Source: Holosporales bacterium (GTDB lineage: Bacteria; Pseudomonadota; Alphaproteobacteria; UBA3830; JAIRMZ01). From it: 14,778 nucleotides of DNA. The stretch lies in the NCBI GenBank assembly GCA_031255325.1, contig JAIRST010000018.1, forward strand, positions 1-14,778, read 5' to 3'. This document shows, piece by piece, positions 1-7,003 of the stretch (position 1 is its first letter; every line of letters starts with the position of its first letter). The notes beneath the pieces are model-generated. The model saw nothing but the letters and a program-made list of their open reading frames with translations, was not told the origin of the DNA and ran no database searches. The translations under genes and the position numbers were made by a program.

Positions 1-119
1 TGTTACCCAATCATATGTATGGGATAAAGTTGTTTCTGTAGCTGTTGCGCGCACCCATATTGCCCCCGTACCTTGGGTAATTTCTTCACCAATGTGTCGC
101 ATTTCATCGTTAGGTTCAA
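1..119. repeat. Left copy of a 119-bp terminal inverted repeat
   Basis: Bases 1-119 are an exact reverse complement of 14660-14778, and the match breaks at base 120 (A against the T expected). In both copies the repeat lies inside an open reading frame that leaves the window, and both copies read EPNDEMRHIGEE onward in the same frame. The real repeat therefore probably continues outside the window. There is no transposase and no insertion-sequence structure between the copies. A length of exactly 119 could also be the k-mer overlap left by an assembler where one node has two neighbours. Confidence 0.95.
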
Positions 120-177
120 AGTCAGATGCTCTAATGGTTGCCAATATAACCTCTATAGGTGCGTCAATCCCTCTCAT
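1..177 (-). CDS. Partial methyltransferase-like ORF with a replaced N-terminus (runs off the left edge)
   Basis: An ATG at 177-175 follows an AAGGAG-type ribosome-binding sequence at very short spacing and opens a frame of 59 codons to the window edge. Residues 1-20 (MRGIDAPIEVILATIRASDF) match nothing I recognise. From residue 21 (EPNDEMR) the protein equals the post-motif-I part of the methyltransferase at the right end. The glycine-rich SAM loop (ADIGAGTGN in the right copy) is absent here, so this copy should not bind SAM as it stands. It may be a truncated remnant, a recombined variant sharing a 3' segment with the right copy, or an assembly chimera. It is divergent from the response regulator at 255. 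That it is expressed is uncertain. Confidence 0.45.
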   Translation of the reverse strand, partial: MRGIDAPIEVILATIRASDFEPNDEMRHIGEEITQGTGAIWVRATATETTLSHTYDWVT

Positions 178-254
178 ATCTCCTTAAACTCTACTCTAGA
201 ATCTTATTAGGATTTCATTAAGGTATTATTTATACTATAAGATATGGAGGAAAT

Positions 255-629
255 ATGATAAAAATCCTTCTTGTAGAAGACAACGAAATGAATCGTGACA
301 TGCTATCTAGAAGATTAGCCCGAAAAGGATTTGATGTTGTTGTAGCCGTTAATGGACAAGAAGGGGTCAATATAGCAACAAGCAGTGTACCAGATCTTAT
401 TTTAATGGATGTGGATCTCCCCGTTATTGATGGATTAGAGGCTACCAGACGCCTTAAAGCAGATACCACAACAAAACATATTCCCATTATCGCGCTGACA
501 GCGCATGCATTAGTGGAAGATCGTACTAAATCTCTTGAAGCCGGATGCGATGACTATGACACAAAGCCTATAGAATTTACACGACTTATGGGAAAAATAG
601 AAGCTTTGCTTAAACAGGAGGGTGTATGA
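255..629 (+). CDS. Single-domain response regulator (CheY/DivK-like receiver)
   Basis: A stand-alone receiver of 124 residues with no output domain. All the usual residues are visible: acidic pair E8/D9 in LLVEDN, phospho-acceptor D52 in LMDVDLP, T82 in ALTAHA and K104 in the TKP turn. The VEDNEMN start and LILMD core resemble DivK and the receivers of hybrid kinases. Such proteins relay phosphate between histidine kinases and phosphotransfer proteins, or act by binding partners. The ATG at 255 follows GGAGG at 246-250, and an AT-rich TATACT at 231-236 could be a -10 box. The stop overlaps the next start (ATGA at 626-629), so the two products are probably translationally coupled. Receiver identity is secure; equating it with DivK is not. 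Confidence 0.93.
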   Translation: MIKILLVEDNEMNRDMLSRRLARKGFDVVVAVNGQEGVNIATSSVPDLILMDVDLPVIDGLEATRRLKADTTTKHIPIIALTAHALVEDRTKSLEAGCDDYDTKPIEFTRLMGKIEALLKQEGV

Positions 630-1024
630 CGCCTATCTCTATTATTCAGGAAGAATTATGCCAATCTATTGATATCATTATGAAAAGTATTTCTTTTCTT
701 GCAGGCCAGATTGGCCAAGAAGCACTTCCAGATACGTATGAAAGCGATCTTCATCAGGTTGATACAGCAACGCAAAAATTAAAGGCTTTTGTTAAAGATC
801 TCAACACGCCCCCCCCAGAAGAACTCGCTGCTGTGGAAAGTTTTGCTTCTGCTTTAAGACACAATATGCGTACACCAGTTAATGCGATACGCGGCTATAG
901 CGAAATCATCATGGAAGAAACTCGAGGTGTGTCAGAAGTGCAAGAACACTTAACTGCTATTATCAATACAACGGATAATATTTTGTCAAATACAGCAAAA
1001 ATTAAACCTTCTTCGTGGTTGTAA
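626..1024 (+). CDS. Small histidine-phosphotransfer-like protein (HisKA dimerisation domain only)
   Basis: A protein of 132 residues. Residues 1-60 are probably helical. The second half carries a histidine-kinase H-box, ALRHNMRTPVNAIRGYSEI, with candidate phospho-acceptor H79 and the conserved R82-T83-P84. No N, G1 or G2 boxes of an ATPase domain follow; the frame ends at TAA 1022-1024 and the DNA beyond has no kinase-like coding. It therefore looks like a dimerisation/phosphotransfer domain without catalysis, a likely partner of the overlapping receiver. It could also be a truncated sensor kinase. A run of eight C (809-816) encodes the prolines just before the H-box, so a slip there would remove the H-box. 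No signal peptide or membrane segment is evident. Confidence 0.75.
   Translation: MTPISIIQEELCQSIDIIMKSISFLAGQIGQEALPDTYESDLHQVDTATQKLKAFVKDLNTPPPEELAAVESFASALRHNMRTPVNAIRGYSEIIMEETRGVSEVQEHLTAIINTTDNILSNTAKIKPSSWL
809..816 (+). repeat. C8 homopolymer in the HisKA-only gene
   Basis: Eight consecutive C encode Pro-Pro-Pro at residues 62-64 of the small H-box protein. In the length seen here the gene is in frame and the H-box lies downstream. It is one of four coding-strand C runs of seven or more in the window, against a visibly AT-rich background. Confidence 0.9.
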
Positions 1025-1372
1025 AATACGCAAATAAAACAAAGGGCTGAATTGACAATTAATTGCAATCGCAATTAAATTAGTCTATAACTGGTTTTAA
1101 AGAAAGTTCTAGCATTCTTTTTAATTTTGAGTAACATTTTGTTTTTCCGTGCAATCTAGCAAAGTAATATCTCAGTATTGAGTTGCATGACTCTATCAGG
1201 CAAGGACTGACAATTGTATCAGGGGGTGCAGCATTTTTTTATCTATTTTTTGCCAAATGCAACAAAATCCCTTCAGTCCCTCTCAAACCCGGTATAGGTG
1301 TCAGTCCCAAGGGACTTTCATAGCACCTTCCGTTCCTGATACCCTAATATAGCAAAAAATGTTCGTTCCTTT
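1025..1372. other. 348-bp gene-free stretch before mevalonate kinase
   Basis: I see no convincing coding sequence. It holds the promoter/palindrome listed separately and several short inverted repeats: AGTCCC-AA-GGGACT at 1303-1316, AGGACTGA near 1203-1210 facing TCAGTCCC near 1273-1280, and GTATCAGG near 1217 facing CCTGATAC near 1335. T-rich runs lie near 1234-1250. Together these could form an mRNA leader or small RNA fold, but I recognise no known RNA family or riboswitch, and no clear hairpin-plus-T-run terminator. Confidence 0.4.
1052..1080 (+). promoter_or_regulatory. Candidate sigma-70 promoter overlapped by an 8-4-8 palindrome
   Basis: TTGACA (1052-1057) is a perfect -35 box, and a 17-nt spacer leads to TTAAAT (1075-1080), a moderate -10. 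Laid over the spacer and -10 is the perfect inverted repeat TTAATTGC-AATC-GCAATTAA (1059-1078), which has the size and position of a repressor operator. The regulator is unknown. The promoter points at the mevalonate kinase-lpt-rpoN run, whose first start is about 290 nt further on. Confidence 0.5.
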
Positions 1373-2350
1373 ATGAAACATCCTCCTTTATTTTCTCAAC
1401 CGTTACACGCTCAAGCTTGCGGAAAGCTTATCCTTATAGGAGAACACGCAGTGGTATATGGACATCCGGCTATCGCGCTATCTTTGCCACAATTGCATCT
1501 GGACATTCATTCCACCTTAAAGGATCCTTCTTCTAATCCCATTTTATGGGAAACACAGATGCCCCTTTCCGAAGAAGAACGCCACAAGATGGACGCTGCT
1601 TTTGTCTTATGTCTGAATCTTTTTGCGACAGAAGTTTCTTCGAAAAAGGGAATAGAAGATGTCCTTAAAGAAAATCCACCCCTTTTAAAAATGCGCTCTT
1701 CCTTGCCACTAGGCGCAGGGTTAGGAGGAAGTGCCGCATTCAGCATTGCGTTAACGCGTCTGTGTGCACAAGCTTTTGGTGTTCAATTGACACGATCTAT
1801 GACACAACACTATGCTCAACAGCTGGAGTTTATTTTTCATCACGCGCCAAGTGGTATTGATATAGAGGCTATTTTAGCGGAAGCACCTATTTTTTTTCAA
1901 AAAAATAAGTCTGTACGTCCCATTCCCTTCTTTCCTTCCTGTTGGATAGTGCTAATCGATACACAGGAACGTACGCCGACATGCATAATGATAGATAAAG
2001 TACAGCAGCATTTGACAAGAAATCCAAAAGACCATCAACATCTTGATTCCATCGGTTCTCTTGTGCAAAACGTGGCGGCTGCCCTTGAAGAACAGAATTT
2101 GGAATGTGTTGGAGCCTATCTAACGCAGGCGCATGAGCACTTACGAATCTTCGACATCTCAACACCAGCATTAGATCGCGCTGTAAAAGCTTTACGTGAC
2201 AACGGAGCTTTAGGCGCTAAACTTACTGGCGGAGGCGGAGGCGGTATTGCTTTTGGTCTCTTCCTGCATCAGCCCAATATTTTGCCATTTGACAAATATG
2301 GTAACGTCCTTTTGTTGAACTTCATGAAAGAACCTTGTAGAAATCTCTAG
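1373..2350 (+). CDS. mvk: Mevalonate kinase (GHMP kinase family)
   Basis: Cytosolic ATP-dependent kinase of the GHMP family, predicted to phosphorylate mevalonate to mevalonate 5-phosphate for isoprenoid synthesis. Visible motifs: N-terminal GKLILIGEHAVVYGHPAIAL (17-36) with K18, E24 and H25; the phosphate-binding loop LPLGAGLGGSAAF (111-123), where the usual second Ser-Ser is Gly-Ser; HHAPSGIDIE (156-165) with catalytic-type D163; and the C-terminal glycine-rich GAKLTGGGGGG (281-291). At 325 residues it is close to family length. The ATG at 1373 has no obvious Shine-Dalgarno sequence. The kdsD start lies only 17 nt after its stop, so it probably heads the operon. Most alphaproteobacteria use the MEP route, so the gene is unusual here. 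A related GHMP kinase with another substrate is possible but less likely. Confidence 0.85.
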   Translation: MKHPPLFSQPLHAQACGKLILIGEHAVVYGHPAIALSLPQLHLDIHSTLKDPSSNPILWETQMPLSEEERHKMDAAFVLCLNLFATEVSSKKGIEDVLKENPPLLKMRSSLPLGAGLGGSAAFSIALTRLCAQAFGVQLTRSMTQHYAQQLEFIFHHAPSGIDIEAILAEAPIFFQKNKSVRPIPFFPSCWIVLIDTQERTPTCIMIDKVQQHLTRNPKDHQHLDSIGSLVQNVAAALEEQNLECVGAYLTQAHEHLRIFDISTPALDRAVKALRDNGALGAKLTGGGGGGIAFGLFLHQPNILPFDKYGNVLLLNFMKEPCRNL

Positions 2351-2367
2351 AAAGAAAGGTGCTTTAT

Positions 2368-3333
2368 ATGCATTTTACGCAAGAAGATTTAGATCGTGCT
2401 GTTGCCGTTTTGGAAACGGAAGCACAAGGCGTTTTGTCTTTAAAAAAGACGTTAGATGTAACTTTTTTGAAAGCGCTTGATGTTTTGTTTACCGTTAAGG
2501 GACGTATTATCGTCACTGGCATGGGAAAATCAGGGCAGATTGGTAAAAAAATTGCGGCTACTTTTGCCTCTACAGGATCTCCCGCTTTCTTTTTGCATCC
2601 TGCTGAAGCAAGCCATGGTGATCTTGGAATGGTTACCTCGCAAGATGTCCTCTTTGCGCTTTCTTTGTCTGGAGAAACCGCGGAATTAGATGATTTAATC
2701 GCTTTTTCGTGTCGTTTTTGTGTACCTTTAATAGCCATTACAGGAGGACGTACGAGTACGCTAGCACGTGCTGCTGATATTGCTTTGATTTTACCAGATA
2801 ATACTGAAGCCTGTCCTTATGGGCTTGTACCGACAACTTCTACGACAACGACGTTGGCGTTAGGAGATGCTTTAGCCGTCTGCCTTTTATCAAAACGTGC
2901 TTTTTCCCAAGAGGATTTTAAGAAATTTCATCCAGGAGGAAGACTTGGTAAACGTCTTTTAACTGTTAAGGATTTAATGCATACGGGCGTGGATCTACCT
3001 CTTGTTGCTGGGCATTTATCTATGGGACAGGTTTTGCCTATCATTACTCAAAAAGCTCTTGGCTGTGTAGGAATTGCAGATAATGAAAATTACCTTTTAG
3101 GGGTGATTACTGATGGTGACATCAGGCGCTATATGGGACCCGATTTTTTAAATCTGCAAGCACAAGAAGTTATGACAAAGAATCCTTTTACACTCTCCCC
3201 AGAAACATTCGCTTTGCAAGCGTTACAGCATATGAATCAAAGACAAATCACAAATTGCTTTATCGTTGATGAAAATCGCATTTTGCGAGGATTACTTCAT
3301 ATCCACGATTGTCTGCGGGCTGGATTGGCCTGA
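2368..3333 (+). CDS. kdsD: D-arabinose 5-phosphate isomerase (KdsD/KpsF)
   Basis: Converts ribulose 5-phosphate to arabinose 5-phosphate, the precursor of Kdo in the LPS inner core. The SIS domain covers about residues 30-180, with GMGKSGQIGKK (51-61), HPAEASHGDLG (77-87), SLSGETAE (99-106) and the family signature KFHPGGRLGK (186-195). Two CBS repeats follow (about 200-321), including VITDGDIRR and a second unit near the C-terminus. Length (321) is typical. I chose ATG 2368 over the in-frame GTG at 2359 because AAAGG at 2355-2359 gives a proper spacing to the ATG. Its TGA overlaps the lptC ATG (TGATG), as in a translationally coupled operon. Confidence 0.95.
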   Translation: MHFTQEDLDRAVAVLETEAQGVLSLKKTLDVTFLKALDVLFTVKGRIIVTGMGKSGQIGKKIAATFASTGSPAFFLHPAEASHGDLGMVTSQDVLFALSLSGETAELDDLIAFSCRFCVPLIAITGGRTSTLARAADIALILPDNTEACPYGLVPTTSTTTTLALGDALAVCLLSKRAFSQEDFKKFHPGGRLGKRLLTVKDLMHTGVDLPLVAGHLSMGQVLPIITQKALGCVGIADNENYLLGVITDGDIRRYMGPDFLNLQAQEVMTKNPFTLSPETFALQALQHMNQRQITNCFIVDENRILRGLLHIHDCLRAGLA

Positions 3334-3911
3334 TGGATGTTAAACAAGAGCGTCGTCATTCTTCAATCGTACGAAATGTAGGGTGCGGTGTTGCTTTAGG
3401 TATGATTGGAGTGATGTGTTTCTTTATTGGTCTTCCTATTTTTAAAGCGAGTTTTGTAGCGTCCCGTCCAGAAAATCTGCTTCCTCTTTCTCCTGCCAAA
3501 GGGGAAGAAAACCTAACAGGACTTGCTATGCGCGGCGAAACAAGTTCTGGAGAGCCATTTTTCTTATTTTCGGACCAAACGGGCATGGTAAACAAACTTC
3601 AATATTTAGAAAAACCTTATATAAAAGTTTTCATGAATAAAAATTTAGTACGGTATTGGGGGCAAGAGGGGGTATTTGACCCGAATGCTTCTCTTTTAAC
3701 ACTACGCAAAAATGTGCGCGCACTAACGGAATCGTTACTTATTGCAGAGACAGAGGAAGCTATTATCGATGCAAAAAACCGTAAAGCTTGGGGAAATAAT
3801 CCGGTTAAAGGATTTTATACACAGAGTCTTCTAAGAGGAGCGGGCTTTCGGTACGATGGAGTCGAGGAACGTTTATATATTTCTGGACCTGTTCATATTA
3901 CGGTTTATTAA
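3333..3911 (+). CDS. lptC: LPS export protein LptC
   Basis: Bitopic inner-membrane component of the LptBFGC-A-DE bridge that carries LPS to the outer membrane. From ATG 3333 it is 192 residues: a short basic cytoplasmic N-terminus (DVKQERR), one membrane helix at about 16-36, then a periplasmic beta-rich domain ending in a typical SGPVHITVY strand. The start overlaps the kdsD stop; an upstream start at 3309 is possible but would add nothing recognisable. Sequence conservation in this family is low, so identity rests on topology, length and its place between kdsD and lptA, which is the standard alphaproteobacterial order. Confidence 0.88.
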   Translation: MDVKQERRHSSIVRNVGCGVALGMIGVMCFFIGLPIFKASFVASRPENLLPLSPAKGEENLTGLAMRGETSSGEPFFLFSDQTGMVNKLQYLEKPYIKVFMNKNLVRYWGQEGVFDPNASLLTLRKNVRALTESLLIAETEEAIIDAKNRKAWGNNPVKGFYTQSLLRGAGFRYDGVEERLYISGPVHITVY

Positions 3912-3920
3912 AAGAGTATT

Positions 3921-4751
3921 ATGCGTAAAATTATCCTTTCCTTTTTGCTATTAGCACTCAGTGCAAAAGCACAGGAGCCACAGAAACCTATACCTCCTCC
4001 TGCGGCACCACAAAAAGAGAATACTGTGCCGCCTCTTGAAGTAGATGCAGGATCCTTAATAGCAGATCAAAAAGAAAATAGTGTCCTTTTAAAAGATAAG
4101 GTTGAAGCCATTCAAGGAGATATGCATTTGTGGGCAGATGAGGTTTGGAGTGCGGCGCCTCCTGGCACCCAATTTGGGTTCAAAAATCCCAAAACTGTTG
4201 AGGCGCAAGGACAAGTTATTGCAAAAACACCAACGCAAAAGGGAAGCGCTGATACCGCAACCTATGAGGCAGAAACACAACGTTTGCACTTGGAAGGAAA
4301 AGAAGTTCATCTTATTGGGAAGGAGCAGCGGTTAACATCGTATGAATCCATCGACTACTGGGAAGAGGATCTCAAAGCCATCGCCCGAAAAAATGTCGTC
4401 TTGCATGCGAAAGATAAAGTAATAAAAACTGAGGAGCTTGTTGTCCTTTTTAAAAAAAATGCTGCAGGACGTTTAGAGTTTTCCTATGCTTTTAGCCCGA
4501 CACGTGTTTCTATTGCAACCCCTGAGGAAATTTTTATTGGTGATCAGGGGACATATAATATGGAAACAGGTCAGGCAGTATTAGAAGGTAACGTGAGTGT
4601 TACACACCTTGCAGATCAATCGCGTCTTTTCGGTGCTTATGCCACGATTGACATGAACACAGGCGTTTCAAAGCTGTATGCAAAGCCTCCAGTATCTAGC
4701 ACAGCAAAGCCTGTGGCTATTCAAGGAAAACTCCCCAAAGGAAAACCTTAA
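3921..4751 (+). CDS. lptA: LPS transport periplasmic protein LptA (OstA-like)
   Basis: Periplasmic bridge protein that passes LPS from LptC to LptD. A signal peptide is evident: Met-Arg-Lys, a hydrophobic core LSFLLLALS, and an Ala-Lys-Ala cleavage site near residue 17. A Pro-rich linker follows, then OstA/LptA-type beta repeats beginning at PPLEVDAGSLIADQKEN, with later repeats such as TYNMETGQAVLEGNVSVTH. At 276 residues it is longer than the E. coli protein, as is common in alphaproteobacteria. It lies 9 nt after lptC, and its TAA shares one base with the lptB ATG (TAATG at 4749-4753), implying coupled translation. Confidence 0.9.
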   Translation: MRKIILSFLLLALSAKAQEPQKPIPPPAAPQKENTVPPLEVDAGSLIADQKENSVLLKDKVEAIQGDMHLWADEVWSAAPPGTQFGFKNPKTVEAQGQVIAKTPTQKGSADTATYEAETQRLHLEGKEVHLIGKEQRLTSYESIDYWEEDLKAIARKNVVLHAKDKVIKTEELVVLFKKNAAGRLEFSYAFSPTRVSIATPEEIFIGDQGTYNMETGQAVLEGNVSVTHLADQSRLFGAYATIDMNTGVSKLYAKPPVSSTAKPVAIQGKLPKGKP

Positions 4752-5500
4752 TGCCGAATACGCACCAATTATCGGCGGAAAAACTTCTTAAAAGTGTAGG
4801 GAAAGGCACAAACCATCGTATTATCGTAGATGAAGTATCGGTGCACATTCGCTCGGGCGAAGTGGTCGCCCTTTTGGGTCCTAATGGAGCTGGCAAGACA
4901 ACATGTTTTTCCATACTGTGTGGGCTGCTGGTGCCGGATAAAGGTCGCGTTCTGTTGGATTCTGAAGACATCTCCAGATTACCGATGTATCGGCGAGCAC
5001 GCTTAGGGATTGGGTATCTTCCGCAGGAGCCATCGATTTTTCGAGGATTATCTGTTGAAAACAATATTCTTGCGGTTATGGAGCGCATTGAATCAGATAA
5101 GCAAAAACGTGAAGCCCGTCTTGTTCGCCTCCTTGATGACTTTTCTATTGCCCATTTGCGGAAAATACCTTCTTTAGCCTTATCTGGAGGAGAACGTCGG
5201 CGGTTAGAGATTGCCCGTGCATTAGCGACAGATCCCGTCTTTATTTTGCTTGATGAGCCGCTTGCTGGCATCGACCCTATTGCCGTTAACGATATGCGTA
5301 CTTTAATTCGTCACCTGAAAGATCGCGGTATTGGTGTATTAATTACCGACCATAATGTTCGAGATACCCTAACTATCGCGGATAGAGCCTACATTATGTA
5401 TGATGGTAAAATTATTGCGGAAGGAACGCCTAAAGAAATTATAAAAGACGAAAAGGCTCGACGCGTTTACCTTGGAGAAAGCTTTACTCTCTACACCTAG
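4751..5500 (+). CDS. lptB: LPS export ABC transporter ATPase LptB
   Basis: Cytoplasmic ATPase that powers LPS extraction by LptFG. Complete ABC motifs: Walker A GPNGAGKT (43-50), Q-loop in YLPQEP (89-94), signature LSGGE (144-148), Walker B FILLDEP (164-170) with catalytic E169, and switch H201 in ITDHNV. The GIGYLPQEPSIFRGLSVENNI stretch is typical of LptB rather than of amino-acid transport ATPases. Length 249 is normal. It follows lptA with a one-base overlap and is followed five bases later by rpoN, the classical lptB-rpoN pairing. Confidence 0.96.
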   Translation: MPNTHQLSAEKLLKSVGKGTNHRIIVDEVSVHIRSGEVVALLGPNGAGKTTCFSILCGLLVPDKGRVLLDSEDISRLPMYRRARLGIGYLPQEPSIFRGLSVENNILAVMERIESDKQKREARLVRLLDDFSIAHLRKIPSLALSGGERRRLEIARALATDPVFILLDEPLAGIDPIAVNDMRTLIRHLKDRGIGVLITDHNVRDTLTIADRAYIMYDGKIIAEGTPKEIIKDEKARRVYLGESFTLYT

Positions 5501-5505
5501 GGAGT

Positions 5506-6909
5506 ATGGAAAGATATTTACCCCGTTTAGATTTGCGTTCGACCAAAGCTTTGGTCATCACACCAAAGCTGCAATTAGCTGTAAAAATGTTGCAGATGAA
5601 CAATCTAGACCTTACAGAGTTTCTGCAGCAAAAGGCCGAAAGCAACCCCTTTATACAATTAGAAATACCTACGCCTTCTTCACGGGAAGAAGCGCATACA
5701 ACAGAAAATTCTTCTTGGAAAGAACGTACTGTTAGGAAAGAGCAAGAGCCTTACGATCAAAGCGGTCAAGATGAGATATACGACCCTTTTGCGCAAATCG
5801 CCACACCCGTTTCGTTACGCGAGCATTTGACAGAGCAATTATGTGTCGCCTTCCCACAGCAAAAAGAGCGTATGATAGGGGCATTGCTGATCGATGCCTT
5901 AGATCCGCGTGGGTATCTTCCTTTGGAAACCCTCGATACGATAACGCAGACCACCCGAGCATCTTCCGAGGCCATTCGTCTTATTTTGCAAAAGATGCAG
6001 CATTTCACACCTATCGGGATTTTTGCTTCTTCTCTTAAGGAAAGTTTCAAGATTCAGCTAGAGGACACTCATAAACTTGACCCTGTCATGGAGATTTTAA
6101 TCGATAACCTTGAACTATTCGGCCAGGGGTATTTTGAGAAATTAGAAAAACTTTGTAATGTCAGCATTGCAGAGATTCGTAACCGCGTACGGCATTTGCG
6201 TACATTAACCCCTTATCCCGCTGCTTCTCTCGATACGGATCCACTTCTACCTCGTATTCCAGATGTTATAGCCAAAGATCTTGGGGATGGGGATTGGATT
6301 TTGGAACTTAATCCTGAAACGCTGCCCAAAATTCTAATAGACCGGACGTACCATACCTATGTATCAACACGCGTTCATCGCAAAGAAGATAAAGAATTTG
6401 TGAGCCGAAATTTTGCTGAAGCTACTTGGTTGGAACGCATTCTGGAGCAACGGGTTTCAACAATTTTGCGCGTTGCACGCGAAATTATGTATCAACAGTC
6501 TGCATTCTTTGAAAAAGGTATGCACTATTTAAAACCACTGACGTTGAAACACATCGCAGAAGAGCTTAATTTGCATGAAAGTACGGTTAGTCGGGTGACA
6601 TCGACAAAAAGTATTTTAACCCCTTTTGGTGTATTAACTTTTAAGTTTTTCTTTTCCTCGACTCTCCTTGATGGCCTTAAAGACACTGGGCATGCTGGCA
6701 TTTCCGTATGTTTCCGGTTAAAATATTTAATCGAGAGAGAACCCCCTTCTGCTCCATTTTCAGATGAACAACTTGCAACGCTTCTTTTTAAGGAAGATGG
6801 GATAGTAATTGCACGCAGAACTGTTACCAAATATCGTGACAGCCTAAGAATCCCAAAAGCTGCGCAACGCCGCCGTATGCATAAAATGTCTGCAGCCTTT
6901 GAGGAATAA
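5506..6909 (+). CDS. rpoN: RNA polymerase sigma-54 factor
   Basis: Sigma-54, which directs RNA polymerase to -24/-12 promoters and needs an AAA+ activator. Region I is clear at the N-terminus (STKALVITPKLQLAVKMLQM, Gln-rich, then LTEFLQQKAESNPF). An acidic, variable region II follows (about 55-100), then the core-binding region, a helix-turn-helix near 347-372 (LKHIAEELNLHESTVSRVTS), and the RpoN box ARRTVTKYR at 436-444. At 467 residues it is complete. GGAG sits unusually close to the ATG (one base between), so the start is slightly uncertain; the conserved RLDLR segment fits it. The usual downstream neighbours hpf and ptsN are not here; instead the convergent phosphonate cassette ends 94 nt away. 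Confidence 0.96.
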   Translation: MERYLPRLDLRSTKALVITPKLQLAVKMLQMNNLDLTEFLQQKAESNPFIQLEIPTPSSREEAHTTENSSWKERTVRKEQEPYDQSGQDEIYDPFAQIATPVSLREHLTEQLCVAFPQQKERMIGALLIDALDPRGYLPLETLDTITQTTRASSEAIRLILQKMQHFTPIGIFASSLKESFKIQLEDTHKLDPVMEILIDNLELFGQGYFEKLEKLCNVSIAEIRNRVRHLRTLTPYPAASLDTDPLLPRIPDVIAKDLGDGDWILELNPETLPKILIDRTYHTYVSTRVHRKEDKEFVSRNFAEATWLERILEQRVSTILRVAREIMYQQSAFFEKGMHYLKPLTLKHIAEELNLHESTVSRVTSTKSILTPFGVLTFKFFFSSTLLDGLKDTGHAGISVCFRLKYLIEREPPSAPFSDEQLATLLFKEDGIVIARRTVTKYRDSLRIPKAAQRRRMHKMSAAFEE

Positions 6910-7003
6910 GAGAATAGGCCACTTTATAGAGCTCTTAGTTGGTATTTTATCTTTATACTGAGTGCTCTTCTGTACCGGATTTGCCATTTTTGGAGAACCC
7001 TTT

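Noticed and set aside
6910..7003. A bidirectional terminator between rpoN and the convergent transferase gene
   Set aside because: CCATTTT (6984-6990) and AAAATGG (7006-7012) are complementary but AT-rich with a 15-nt loop and no proper T run; too weak to call.
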